Positions 15,824-24,184 of a stretch of 35,070 nt of DNA are shown here, piece by piece; positions within the stretch are counted from its first letter, which is position 1; each line of letters begins with the position of its first letter. The notes under the pieces were generated by a model that was given only the letters and a program-made list of their open reading frames with translations, had not been told where the DNA came from and ran no database searches. The stretch covers positions 1-35,070 of the forward strand of contig CADCRJ010000045.1 of NCBI GenBank assembly GCA_902803735.1, read 5' to 3'. The stretch is from an uncultured Spirochaetaceae bacterium. Lineage in GTDB: Bacteria > Spirochaetota > Spirochaetia > Treponematales > Treponemataceae. The translations under genes and the position numbers were made by a program.

Positions 15824-16471
15824 ATGAAAAAGCTCTTTATGCAATTTGTATTTTTGATTATCCACGGGATTTTCATTATTTCCTGTGCGTCAAACAAAAT
15901 CGCCTCAGAAGACGGTTCCTTGACAAAGAACTGGGACACAGTCAACCGTCTTTTGGAAACATACTGCGGAAATCCATTCGATGACGTTCTGGCAGATTTT
16001 GGAAATAATTACGTTGAGAAAGAAAACCTTATCGATTTTTATAGTCCGTCAAACGAATCTTCTATAAGTTTTGCCGTAAAGAACGAAACCGTAAAAGGGT
16101 ATTCATACAAAGGCTCTTATCAAGACATTATGAAATTCCTTGAAAAAAATCAAAGAATCAACACGGTAGAGCTTCAAAACGCTGTGAATTCATGGCTTGG
16201 ATTCTCGCCAGAGCTGCTCGAAGACACGTTTGACACACTTGTTCTTGATAGTACTGACAAAGTAATTTCTGTAGGTCCGTCAGAATCAGCCTGCATTGAA
16301 TTCACAATAGGTATCTGGGAACCTCTGAACAGCGACCCAACAAACAAGCAAGAGCCAAAACCGTATATCAAGAAAGCAGAGTTAAAAGGTTCATATACAG
16401 CATTAAAAGATTATGTTGTAAGAGTTCCTGATGACAGCGTTCAGATAAAGAAAATAGACTACAAGAACTAA
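15824..16471 (+). CDS. Putative lipoprotein of unknown function
   Basis: 215 residues. The N-terminus MKKLFMQFVFLIIHGIFIISC is a lipoprotein signal with lipid-anchored Cys21, so the protein is tethered to a membrane. The rest is hydrophilic with no domain I recognise. GGGAGG stands 5 bases before ATG 15824. It starts a plus-strand series of three exported proteins (this one, an ankyrin protein and a SUMF1-type lipoprotein) next to the XRE regulator. A weak bulged hairpin (16475-16521) separates it from the ankyrin gene. Confidence 0.75.
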   Translation: MKKLFMQFVFLIIHGIFIISCASNKIASEDGSLTKNWDTVNRLLETYCGNPFDDVLADFGNNYVEKENLIDFYSPSNESSISFAVKNETVKGYSYKGSYQDIMKFLEKNQRINTVELQNAVNSWLGFSPELLEDTFDTLVLDSTDKVISVGPSESACIEFTIGIWEPLNSDPTNKQEPKPYIKKAELKGSYTALKDYVVRVPDDSVQIKKIDYKN

Positions 16472-16474
16472 AGC

Positions 16475-16521
16475 ACGGGCAGCAATAAGATAAGCGTGTT
16501 CAAATGATAAAAAGCTGCCGT
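16475..16521 (+). terminator. Weak terminator-like hairpin
   Basis: ACGGGCAGC (16475-16483) pairs with GCTGCCGT (16514-16521) with one bulged G and a 30-base loop, followed by only three T. It probably attenuates rather than stops transcription into the ankyrin gene. Confidence 0.4.
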
Positions 16522-16549
16522 TTACCACCATCCACTAGGAGGATTAACT

Positions 16550-18442
16550 ATGACAAAGAAATGGATTTTATACCCCTTCGCAGTTATTTTTTGTACAACT
16601 TTCTGCTTTTCGCTGAGCAGAAAGGAAAAAGCCATAATCAATGCATCGATTAGTAATATAGAGAAACTTTGCGAGAAAAACAAGCTTGCTTTTTACTATT
16701 CGGATGACAACTCAAACGCGCTCCAAATTGCCATAACAGGAAACAATATCGCCGTGGCAGAATGGATTGCTGAAAACGAGATTTGTGATGTGAACCATCA
16801 GAATGTCTTTGGTAAAACCCCTATAAACGCTGCAATAGACAGTTCCGACATTGATATTTTGAAAACTCTTGTGGAACACGGAGCAAAGATAAAGCGAGTT
16901 AAATATCTTCAAGATCCAGTTCTCCAGACCGTCATAATAGGTAATGTTGATGCTGCAAAATATTTTGGCAGTCTTGGAATAAAATATAACTTTATTATGA
17001 ATGATGGCAAGAACATGATTCATGTCGCCTCAGAAAACGCTCAGAAGGATATTGTTCCATTCCTTGTTGAAAGTGGCTGTGACATAAACGCAACGGACAA
17101 GGAAAACAATACACCCCTCTTGATTTCTATTGAACATGATAACTCTGACCTTGCAAAAGCTCTTATTGAGAACGGTGCTTCCGTCGAAAAGAAAAATTCA
17201 GATGGTCAAACTCCGATTTACTATGCAATAAGCAAGTTTTCAAATGCAACGTTCCAAGCAATCATGGATAACAAGGCAAACATAGAAGCAACTGACAAAA
17301 AGAACAGGACTCCGTTCCTTTTTGCCTATGAGGTTGATAATTTAGAAGCAGCAAAAAGACTTATAAAAGCAGGCTCGTCATTTCCAAAACAGCATTTGCT
17401 TACTGCCGTAAAAGACCAAAAACGCCAGTATCTGCCATTACTTCTAGAAGCAGGTGCAGATATAAGCGTAACTGACAATGCAGGACAGAATGCTCTTCAT
17501 GTAGCCTCATCAATGTCAGACGGAAATTCTCTTGAACTCTTCCTTGGTATCGACAATGCAAAAAATATAGTCAATACAAAAGATAAAGAGGGCAGCACAC
17601 CTTTGATTCTCGCTTGCAGTGCAGGTACTGGCTTTACGACTGGAGTTCAAAGCCTGTTAAAAATGGGTGCCTCCGTTTCAGACACAAATTCCAGCGGAAA
17701 CAACTCTCTCCATGCCTCTCTTTTGAGCAATCCTGACTCTGCGTCAAAAGAATTGAGCGGTATCATTCTAAAACAAACCCCTTCTCTTCTTAATGTAACG
17801 AACAAAGCTGGTCAAACACCTTTGATGCTTGCTCTCAAAGGCGGAAAAAACGAAAGCTCAGACTACCTTTTATCACTTGAAGCAGACGTGTCACCAAAGG
17901 ATTCTTCTGGAAATACCGCTCTCCATTATGCATCTGAAACAAATCTTCTTAATGAAGTAAAAGAATGCGTCTCGCTTGGAGCAGATGTCAATGCAATAAA
18001 CAATGCAAATGAAACACCTATCTGCATTGCAGCAAGAAAGCAATATGAACCTCTTGCAGAATATTTTCTTGCAATAAATGGAATAAACATAGACAAAAAA
18101 GATGGCTCAGGAACATCTGCCCGCGAATATCTTCAGGAGCTATATGATCTTCGTATAGAAGAATCAAGGGATCGAATGGAAGAATTAAAAGATCAAAGGG
18201 AAAGTGCAAGAGATTCTCTGGACGATGCCCGAAAAAATTTGGCAGATACCCAGCGCAGAGCCGCAACTGGAAATGCAATCGCCGCAGCTGCAAACGCAAT
18301 CTCAATCGCCGCTCAAAACGTTGCGATTTCTAAAATTGAGAGCCGAATTGCAGAAATCTCTAAAAAGATAGAAGAAGAGCGTGCGGTAACTCAGCAATAC
18401 AGGGATAAAAAGAAGGTATTGCGTGAAATTCCTAGGCGTTAA
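16550..18442 (+). CDS. Exported ankyrin-repeat protein
   Basis: 630 residues. A signal peptide (MTKKWILYPFAVIFCTTFCF) leads into about a dozen ankyrin repeats spanning roughly 50-530, with repeated signatures such as FGKTPINAAIDSSDIDILKT, ENNTPLLISIEHDN, GNTALHYASE and NETPICIAARKQYEPLAEYF. The last 100 residues are a highly charged coiled coil (RDRMEELKDQRESARDSLDD) interrupted by an alanine-rich helix (NAIAAAANAISIAAQNVAIS). Ankyrin repeats bind proteins; partner unknown. A strong AGGAGG site precedes ATG 16550. Periplasmic or surface location is inferred. Confidence 0.88.
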   Translation: MTKKWILYPFAVIFCTTFCFSLSRKEKAIINASISNIEKLCEKNKLAFYYSDDNSNALQIAITGNNIAVAEWIAENEICDVNHQNVFGKTPINAAIDSSDIDILKTLVEHGAKIKRVKYLQDPVLQTVIIGNVDAAKYFGSLGIKYNFIMNDGKNMIHVASENAQKDIVPFLVESGCDINATDKENNTPLLISIEHDNSDLAKALIENGASVEKKNSDGQTPIYYAISKFSNATFQAIMDNKANIEATDKKNRTPFLFAYEVDNLEAAKRLIKAGSSFPKQHLLTAVKDQKRQYLPLLLEAGADISVTDNAGQNALHVASSMSDGNSLELFLGIDNAKNIVNTKDKEGSTPLILACSAGTGFTTGVQSLLKMGASVSDTNSSGNNSLHASLLSNPDSASKELSGIILKQTPSLLNVTNKAGQTPLMLALKGGKNESSDYLLSLEADVSPKDSSGNTALHYASETNLLNEVKECVSLGADVNAINNANETPICIAARKQYEPLAEYFLAINGINIDKKDGSGTSAREYLQELYDLRIEESRDRMEELKDQRESARDSLDDARKNLADTQRRAATGNAIAAAANAISIAAQNVAISKIESRIAEISKKIEEERAVTQQYRDKKKVLREIPRR

Positions 18443-18483
18443 CTCTTAAAAATGAGATGTCCTGTAAGTTCTTTGTGCTATAA

Positions 18484-18517
18484 GCGGTGGTCTTGATAAA
18501 CTCAACCACCGCATTTT
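18484..18517 (+). terminator. Terminator after ankyrin gene
   Basis: GCGGTGGT (18484-18491) pairs perfectly with ACCACCGC (18505-18512), followed by ATTTTG. The T-run is short, but the GC-rich 8-bp stem stands out in AT-rich surroundings. Confidence 0.65.
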
Positions 18518-18612
18518 GAACTTATTAGACATACTATTTACCCTTATATAAAGTTTGCTCTAAAACGTCAGTTTTTTGAACCAACTTTGAAAATGCTTGG
18601 AGGAGAAGACAT

Positions 18613-20319
18613 ATGAATTTTTTGAAGTATTGCACATTCTTGGTGCCAACAATGCTATGCTCGCTCATAATTTCCTGTACAAGTACAAATGTCTATGAAA
18701 AAACTACTGAAAGCTTGTATCAAGACGGACAGCTCATAGGTGAATATGTTTCTCTCACAAAAAATGGAACTCTTGTACAAAAAAGCAACAAGGATATTTG
18801 GGCTGTCGATTTCAACGGAATTCATGCAGATGTTATGACAGAAACATCAAGTACGGAAAATTATGATAAGACCAATATCAAACTTTACAAGAACGGAATG
18901 CTCATAGGTGAAAAGAATTTCAAATCTAAAGACGGAAGATTTTTAGATACGGGAACTTCGGCAAAAGACAATGAACAAGATAAAATCAATCAGTATCTGG
19001 AGCTGATTGACTATAACGATTTTGCCTATGTTGAGGGACAACAAAAAATGAAAAGCTTCTTTATCTGTAAAAAAGAAGTCACTCAATTGCAATACAAAGA
19101 AGTAATGGGTAAAAATCCAAGCAAAAATACAGGAGATTTATTACCCGTAGAAAACATTTCTTTGTTTGACGCGATTGAGTTCTGTAACAAACTTAGCCTT
19201 AATGAAAACAAGATGCCTTGTTACCAGATGCATGGCACCACTTGGGATTTTGATAAAAATGCAGACGGTTACAGGCTTCTTACAAAGGATGAATTTCAAT
19301 TCACAGCAAAAGGAGGTAAAAATTCCGATGGTTGCGAGTTTCCAGGAAGCTCAAACCCTTCGGACGTTTCATGGCATAAGGGAAATAGCGGCAAGCATAC
19401 CCACGAGGTTGGCAAAAAAAAGCCGAACAGGCTTGGTATCTACGATATGAGCGGAAATGTCTGGGAATGGATTTGGGATGATACATATACAGCTTGCGGT
19501 GGCTCCGTGCTAGAACCAGCCAAAAATTCAAAAGTGTATTCTGTATCTACGGCAAATCCAAACAACACATTTGTTGACATAGGATTTAGAATCGCTCGAA
19601 ATGCCACAAGTCAAGAGAATGCGGCTTTTACAGAAAAGAAAAAACTTTCTGATAAACTGCCCGCTTATTTTGCATCAGCTTTTAGAGAAGCCAACAAAAA
19701 AATAAAGTCAAAGGATGAAAATCTGTTGGCTGATACTACAGAAGACGAGAAGGGCGTTATAAAAACAGAAACAGTAGTAGAAAATGTAACTGTTAAAAGT
19801 GCTCCAAACACAGAGTACATAGCATATTCATTTCTAGGAAAACCATTTGTTGTTGTAGGAAGCTCGCTTTTACAACTAGTAAAATGTTCTGGATATGCCT
19901 TAATAAACTTTGCAGGAGGATATAGTGCCGTAACAGGTGGTAATATATTCTGGAAAATGCCTGATGTAAAAGCTGCAAAAGAAAAAGCTAAATTTGCACG
20001 CGAGAACAATGGTATTAGTCATTATCCAGAATACCATGTTCCATTTACAAACAATCGCATGGAAGTATACAGTTACAAACAGAATACAGGAACAAAATTC
20101 TCTATGCTTGAAGAAAACAAGGACAAGGTTCAAGTATACGGTGAAACTCGTACTTCTTATGATGATAAAATTTCAGTAAAAATGTCCGCCGCAGCTGATG
20201 CAAGCTCAACGGCAGCTGTAGTTGGAATGGTTGGAACAGGCATAACAGTTCCTGTATCTGTAATTACTTGGATAGGAGGCGCGGCAGCTGGCATATACTC
20301 AAGTGCAATGGGCAAGTAA
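18613..20319 (+). CDS. SUMF1/formylglycine-enzyme-like domain lipoprotein with hydrophobic tail
   Basis: 568 residues. The lipoprotein signal ends at SLIISC. Two short N-terminal repeats follow (SLYQDGQLIGEYVSLTKNG and KLYKNGMLIGEKNFKSKDG), then a SUMF1-type domain at about 135-335 with the fold hallmarks KKEVTQLQYKEVMGKNPS, GYRLLTKDEFQFTAKGG, YDMSGNVWEWIWDDT and IGFRIARNA. The catalytic cysteine pair of true formylglycine-generating enzymes is absent; its region reads ACGGSVLEPAKNSK. It is therefore probably a binding or structural module. The C-terminus holds Ala/Gly-rich hydrophobic segments (TAAVVGMVGTGITVPVSVIT). GGAGGAG precedes ATG 18613. Confidence 0.82.
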   Translation: MNFLKYCTFLVPTMLCSLIISCTSTNVYEKTTESLYQDGQLIGEYVSLTKNGTLVQKSNKDIWAVDFNGIHADVMTETSSTENYDKTNIKLYKNGMLIGEKNFKSKDGRFLDTGTSAKDNEQDKINQYLELIDYNDFAYVEGQQKMKSFFICKKEVTQLQYKEVMGKNPSKNTGDLLPVENISLFDAIEFCNKLSLNENKMPCYQMHGTTWDFDKNADGYRLLTKDEFQFTAKGGKNSDGCEFPGSSNPSDVSWHKGNSGKHTHEVGKKKPNRLGIYDMSGNVWEWIWDDTYTACGGSVLEPAKNSKVYSVSTANPNNTFVDIGFRIARNATSQENAAFTEKKKLSDKLPAYFASAFREANKKIKSKDENLLADTTEDEKGVIKTETVVENVTVKSAPNTEYIAYSFLGKPFVVVGSSLLQLVKCSGYALINFAGGYSAVTGGNIFWKMPDVKAAKEKAKFARENNGISHYPEYHVPFTNNRMEVYSYKQNTGTKFSMLEENKDKVQVYGETRTSYDDKISVKMSAAADASSTAAVVGMVGTGITVPVSVITWIGGAAAGIYSSAMGK

Positions 20320-20332
20320 ATAGCTTTATAAA

Positions 20333-20364
20333 TCGAATGCCGAGTTTCAAAACTCGACATTCGA
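20333..20364. terminator. Terminator between convergent genes
   Basis: TCGAATG-C-CGAGTTT pairs with AAACTCG-A-CATTCGA around a 2-base loop. It sits between the SUMF1-type gene (plus) and pyrI (minus). There is no long T-run, so efficiency is uncertain. Confidence 0.55.
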
Positions 20365-20373
20365 CAAACTAAT

Positions 20374-20808
20374 TTATTCCATTGAGCCAGCGTTATACAA
20401 AGCGTCGCAATACTCACAACGGTACTGAGCGGACTCCTTGTTTGCAAGCCTGAATACCTGCGGAACATATTTTTCTGTAGTTGTTATGCACCTTGGATTC
20501 TTGCATTGGATAACATTTTCAACACGCTCAGGAAGCTCCATGTTGATTTTTCTGACAATCTGCTCATCTTTTATGACGGCGATTGAGATATTCGGGTCAA
20601 TAAATCCAAGAACGGAGTAATCAATATTGATGATATTATCGATTTTGATTATATCCTTTTTGCCTGATTTTTTAGACGGTACGTTCATAATAAGCGCGCA
20701 GCTAAAATTTGCTTTATCAAGCCCCAAAAAATGAAAAATCTGAGGACCTCGACCAGCCTTTATATGGTCAATAACAAGTCCGTTTTTTATAGTATCTACA
20801 TTAAGCAT
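20374..20808 (-). CDS. pyrI: Aspartate carbamoyltransferase regulatory chain PyrI
   Basis: 144-residue regulatory subunit that binds CTP/ATP allosterically and holds the catalytic trimers together. The zinc-binding cysteines are all present: C102-x4-C107 and C131-x2-C134. The nucleotide-binding N-terminal domain includes VDTIKNGLVIDHIKAG. AAGGAA precedes ATG 20808, 23 bases after the pyrB stop, as in the classical pyrBI operon. Confidence 0.94.
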   Translation of the reverse strand: MLNVDTIKNGLVIDHIKAGRGPQIFHFLGLDKANFSCALIMNVPSKKSGKKDIIKIDNIINIDYSVLGFIDPNISIAVIKDEQIVRKINMELPERVENVIQCKNPRCITTTEKYVPQVFRLANKESAQYRCEYCDALYNAGSME

Positions 20809-20831
20809 AATTATTCCTTAGTAGGTAACCC

Positions 20832-21752
20832 CTACAAAACACCCGTCAATTTTGCGATAAGTGCCATACGCACATACATTCCATATTTTACCTGCTTAAA
20901 ATAAGCGGCACGTGGGTCTGAATCCACTTCTGGAGAAATTTCGTTAACACGTGGAAGAGGGTGGAGGACTATCATATTGTTTTTGGCAAGTGTCATTTTT
21001 TCCTTGTCAAGAATATAGCTGTCTTTTAAGCGGATATAATCCTGCTCGTTAAAGAATCGCTCTTTCTGAACCCTTGTCATGTAGAGTATATCAAGATCGC
21101 CCATGACATCTTCGAGCCGCTCTGCTGTCGTATATTGAATGTCAGAAGCATCAAGGTACTGAGTTATATACTCAGGAACTGCAAGCTCTGCAGGGCTTAT
21201 GAACACATACTTATTATTCTTGTAGCGGCTCATTGCTTCTGCAAGGGAGTGTACCGTTCGTCCGAATTTAAGGTCTCCACAAAAACCTATTGTATGCCCC
21301 TCAAAACCACCCCTCAAAGCCCTGATTGTAAGCATATCCGTCAAAGTCTGAGTAGGATGGAAGTGACCTCCGTCTCCTGCATTTATTACAGGACAGTCAG
21401 AATAGCGGCTGGCTAATAATGCAGCACCTTCTTTTGGATTACGCATTGCAATTACATCAACATAGGAACTTACAGTACGGATAGTGTCCGCAAGAGACTC
21501 ACCTTTTGTCGTTGACGAATTGGAAGCATCTGAAAACCCTTCCACAGCACCGCCCAAGTGAAGCATAGCAGCTTCAAAAGAAAGCCTCGTTCTAGTGCTT
21601 GGCTCAAAAAAAAGTGTCGCAAGAATTTTCCCGCGACACACATCTTGAAACGAATTTGGATCAACAATAATTTGCTCAGCCAACGAACATATTTCATCAA
21701 TTTCTGAAACAGAAAAATCATTTGGCTTTATAAGATGACGACCTTTTAACAT
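20832..21752 (-). CDS. pyrB: Aspartate carbamoyltransferase catalytic chain PyrB
   Basis: Joins carbamoyl phosphate and aspartate, the committed step of pyrimidine synthesis. The carbamoyl-phosphate signature [13 protein letters not shown] is at 48-60. [31 protein letters not shown] and HPLPRVNEI complete the active site. Length of 306 residues is normal. Its partner pyrI follows 23 bases downstream. No attenuator with a pyrimidine-rich leader was seen in the short gap after the HAD gene, and the ribosome-binding site is weak. Confidence 0.95.
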   Translation of the reverse strand: MLKGRHLIKPNDFSVSEIDEICSLAEQIIVDPNSFQDVCRGKILATLFFEPSTRTRLSFEAAMLHLGGAVEGFSDASNSSTTKGESLADTIRTVSSYVDVIAMRNPKEGAALLASRYSDCPVINAGDGGHFHPTQTLTDMLTIRALRGGFEGHTIGFCGDLKFGRTVHSLAEAMSRYKNNKYVFISPAELAVPEYITQYLDASDIQYTTAERLEDVMGDLDILYMTRVQKERFFNEQDYIRLKDSYILDKEKMTLAKNNMIVLHPLPRVNEISPEVDSDPRAAYFKQVKYGMYVRMALIAKLTGVL

Positions 21753-21787
21753 GATTTCATGCTATCACAAATAAAAAGAATGTTCCA

Positions 21788-22372
21788 CTAAAAATTTACG
21801 GCCATAGGTATATCAAATTCATCATCAGAGAAGAGGCTGTAAATAAAACAAGAATTTCTCAATATTTTTGATGCCACAGATATGTTCTCAGCACAAAGAC
21901 CGTAGTCTGGGTCTGTCTGCACTAGATGAAGGCTCAGATTTCCAACGTTCTCGATATCCCTTACAGTATCATCAAAAATCACGTACTCAGTAGTCTCAGG
22001 ATGATGCTCCAACCAGTCACTAATCTGGTTTCCTCTTGCATTTTCATTCCAGTCCCTAATTTTTGATGTCGTTGTATCGTAAATTCTTATTCCGTTCTTC
22101 TCAAATAGCTCGTCAGTTTTTTTGTAAATTTCATCAGCGACAGGAATTTCTTTTTCATTCTGCCAGCCGACACGCCAAGAGGATGAAAGAACGACCTTTG
22201 CACCTGTCATTTTGACAAAAGTAGATAGAAGATTAAGTTTTTGTCTGTTGATAAGCTCTGATTTATCAAACTGTTCATCAGTAAGGCAAAAATCACCGCG
22301 AACATCTTCAAGATGCCCCTTAAAATTGAGAACGCCGTCTATATCAAGAAAAATTACTTTTATTTCTTCCAT
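21788..22372 (-). CDS. HAD-superfamily hydrolase (Swiss-army-knife RNA-repair type)
   Basis: About 194 residues from ATG 22372; a GTG at 22393 would add seven (MVEEEKV). Motif I is FLDIDGVLN with nucleophile Asp10 and Asp12, motif II is VVLSSSWR, and the acidic motif is YVIFDDT. The SSSWR and LVQTDPDYGLC features match the HAD_SAK group, which includes domains of RNA-repair proteins, but many members are simply uncharacterised phosphatases. It lies upstream of pyrB on the same strand with a 35-base gap, so it may be cotranscribed. Confidence 0.8.
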   Translation of the reverse strand: MEEIKVIFLDIDGVLNFKGHLEDVRGDFCLTDEQFDKSELINRQKLNLLSTFVKMTGAKVVLSSSWRVGWQNEKEIPVADEIYKKTDELFEKNGIRIYDTTTSKIRDWNENARGNQISDWLEHHPETTEYVIFDDTVRDIENVGNLSLHLVQTDPDYGLCAENISVASKILRNSCFIYSLFSDDEFDIPMAVNF

Positions 22373-22416
22373 AACTTTTTCTTCTTCTACCACAGGATAT
22401 ATACTTTATGTTATAA

Positions 22417-22444
22417 ATTATATCCAATATCTCCAATTTGTCCA
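22417..22444 (-). promoter_or_regulatory. Promoter of HAD-pyrBI unit
   Basis: Minus-strand TGGACA (22439-22444), 16-base spacer and consensus TATAAT (22417-22422), about 45 bases before the HAD start. Confidence 0.6.
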
Positions 22445-22494
22445 TTCTCTCTAAATAATATAACAGATTTTTCTACAGCTTTGTCTAAAGAACC

Positions 22495-22545
22495 ATAAAA
22501 AAACCGCCTACAATGAAGTGCACTTCACAAAATAGGCGGCTTTCT
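22495..22545 (-). terminator. Terminator of metQ with perfect nested palindrome
   Basis: On the minus strand, GCCGCCTA pairs with TAGGCGG and is followed by T7. The loop holds TGAAGTGCACTTCA (22514-22527), a perfect 14-base palindrome. Confidence 0.88.
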
Positions 22546-22579
22546 CGAAGAATTGCTGAATTTGTTAAGTTTTAATCAA

Positions 22580-23365
22580 TTAGAATACTACAACAACTTC
22601 ACCGTTAGGATATTTCTTTGAAATAAAATCTTTTACTTTCTGAGTTTTGAGAGCCTTTATAAGAGCCTGAATCTCTGGCTTTTTTTCGTTTCCTGCCTTT
22701 ACAGCAACAACGTTAACATAAGGAGAAGATGAGCCCTCTACAAAAAGACCGTCTTTAGCTGCGCTAAGACCAGCTGGAATTGCATAGTTACCATTGATAA
22801 CAGCAGCATCAACATCGTTAAGAGTTCTTGGAAGAGAAGCAGCCTCAATCTCTCTGAATTTGAGTTTCAACGGATTCTTGGCAATATCAAGAGGTGTAGC
22901 CTCTGTTCCCGCATTAGCTTTAAGAGTTATAAGACCAGCTTCCTGAAGGAGAAGCAATGCACGGCCTTCGTTTGTAGGGTCGTTAGGAATTGCGATTACA
23001 GCCTTTTTCTTGAGGTCTTTTATAGATTTAACATTTGCCTTCTTTGAGTACAATGCAAATGGCTCAACATGGATTCCAGCAGCATTTACAAGATGATATC
23101 CCTTTTCTCTGTTGAACGATTCAAGATATGGAATATGCTGGAAATAGTTTGCATCAATATCACCAGCCTCTACTGCATCATTCGGTGTTACATAGTCTGT
23201 GAACTCAATAACCTGAAGATTGATTCCGTCATTAGCCAAATCCTCTTTAATAAGGTTCAAAATCTCTGCATGAGGCTCTGGCGTAGCACCAACCTTAAGA
23301 GTTGTCTGAGCAAAAACTGAATTTGCTGCCAAAATTGCAGCTGCAAGTGCGATAATTTTTTTCAT
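22580..23365 (-). CDS. NlpA/MetQ-family substrate-binding protein
   Basis: 261 residues. ATG 23365 is set by GGAGATGG upstream; the longer frame would bury the signal peptide (MKKIIALAAAILAANSVFAQ). Family hallmarks are LKVGATPEPHAEIL, ANYFQHIPYL, AIPNDPTNEGRALLLLQEAG and LPRTLNDVDAAVINGNYA, as in D/L-methionine-binding MetQ. Two oddities: there is no lipobox cysteine, so it appears to be cleaved by signal peptidase I and soluble in the periplasm, and no metN or metI genes lie nearby. It may serve a distant MetNI transporter. Confidence 0.88.
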   Translation of the reverse strand: MKKIIALAAAILAANSVFAQTTLKVGATPEPHAEILNLIKEDLANDGINLQVIEFTDYVTPNDAVEAGDIDANYFQHIPYLESFNREKGYHLVNAAGIHVEPFALYSKKANVKSIKDLKKKAVIAIPNDPTNEGRALLLLQEAGLITLKANAGTEATPLDIAKNPLKLKFREIEAASLPRTLNDVDAAVINGNYAIPAGLSAAKDGLFVEGSSSPYVNVVAVKAGNEKKPEIQALIKALKTQKVKDFISKKYPNGEVVVVF

Positions 23366-23378
23366 AGTTCCATCTCCT

Positions 23379-23456
23379 ATACTTGACAAATTCACTATTT
23401 ACCTAGTGGTTTTATATGATTTATTTATACACATATTATTTTTTTTGTCAAGTATA
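23379..23456 (-). promoter_or_regulatory. metQ promoter flanked by a 13-bp inverted repeat
   Basis: Minus-strand TTGACA (23446-23451), 16-base spacer, TATAAA (23424-23429). TATACTTGACAAA (plus, 23379-23391) and its exact complement TTTGTCAAGTATA (23444-23456) bracket the promoter. One copy covers the -35 and the other lies just before the ribosome-binding site. They look like paired operator sites. No SAM riboswitch was found. Confidence 0.55.
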
Positions 23457-23461
23457 ATTTT

Positions 23462-23647
23462 TTATTTTTCTGCAGAAGGCATAAGAAGTGCCAAAACAAT
23501 ATATGCTAGAAATCCTGTTCCTGCACAGAATAGCAAAATTATCCAAAGTATACGAACAATGGTCGGGTCAATTTCAAAATACTCTCCAAGCCCTCCACAG
23601 ACTCCGCATAACTTTCGATCCCTTGATTTGCACAATTTTTTAGACAT
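23462..23647 (-). CDS. PspC-domain membrane protein
   Basis: 61-residue protein from ATG 23647, which has GGAG 9 bases upstream; ATG 23662 would add five residues. It starts with the PspC signature KKLCKSRDRKLCGVCGGLGE and YFEIDPTIVRILWI, then one transmembrane helix (LLFCAGTGFLAYIVLALLM). PspC proteins belong to envelope-stress systems, but small stand-alone copies are common and mostly uncharacterised. It lies 33 bases after the HD-domain gene on the same strand. Confidence 0.88.
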   Translation of the reverse strand: MSKKLCKSRDRKLCGVCGGLGEYFEIDPTIVRILWIILLFCAGTGFLAYIVLALLMPSAEK

Positions 23648-23680
23648 ACTAATTTTCTCCATTTTTTTTAAGATAAAATT

Positions 23681-24169
23681 TTAAAGATAAAACTGATTTA
23701 TAAGCATTGTACCTGTTTCAGTCCTGATAAGTCGTTCAAGCAAGTCTTTTACGATTTTCTCTGTATAGCCCTCGTCGCCGATTTTAACGATGTTATCGGC
23801 TTCTATCAGAATCTGATAGTCCAAAGATTCAATATTATTGTAAGTATGATGCTTAGAGATAAGATAGCAAACACGTTCCTTTGCTTTTTCAGAAATATCA
23901 ATGTTACTGAGCAATTCCCTCGCAATAACAGGACCTTCCTGCTCCTGATACTTCCAGTCCTTTGAGCCGTATTTCTCTATAGCAGCATGAATACCAATAT
24001 CATGCAAAAGAGCTGCGATTTCTATTACCTGACAGGTCTCAGCATCAAGCCCTTCTGCTTCTGCTATAAAGCGAGCAAATGAATGCACACGCATAGCATG
24101 ACCAATACGTGCGATGTCTTTTTTGTCATACTCAATAAGTTTTGATTTTACTTGTTCTATTAAATCCAT
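23681..24169 (-). CDS. HD-domain phosphohydrolase
   Basis: 162 residues. The HD metal motif is complete: H24 or H29 near the start, H56-D57 in IAALLHDIGIH, a further His in ISKHHTYNN and a later Asp in ILIEADNIV. Such proteins hydrolyse phosphomonoesters, often nucleotides or related signals; substrate cannot be told. It lies 15 bases after the FAD oxidoreductase gene on the same strand, so the two are probably cotranscribed. Confidence 0.87.
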   Translation of the reverse strand: MDLIEQVKSKLIEYDKKDIARIGHAMRVHSFARFIAEAEGLDAETCQVIEIAALLHDIGIHAAIEKYGSKDWKYQEQEGPVIARELLSNIDISEKAKERVCYLISKHHTYNNIESLDYQILIEADNIVKIGDEGYTEKIVKDLLERLIRTETGTMLINQFYL

Positions 24170-24184
24170 ACTTAATATATTAAA

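Noticed and set aside
18613-20319. True formylglycine-generating enzyme
   Set aside because: The paired catalytic cysteines are absent and no sulfatase gene is nearby.
23366-23460. SAM riboswitch upstream of metQ
   Set aside because: The leader is too short and lacks the conserved multi-stem core.
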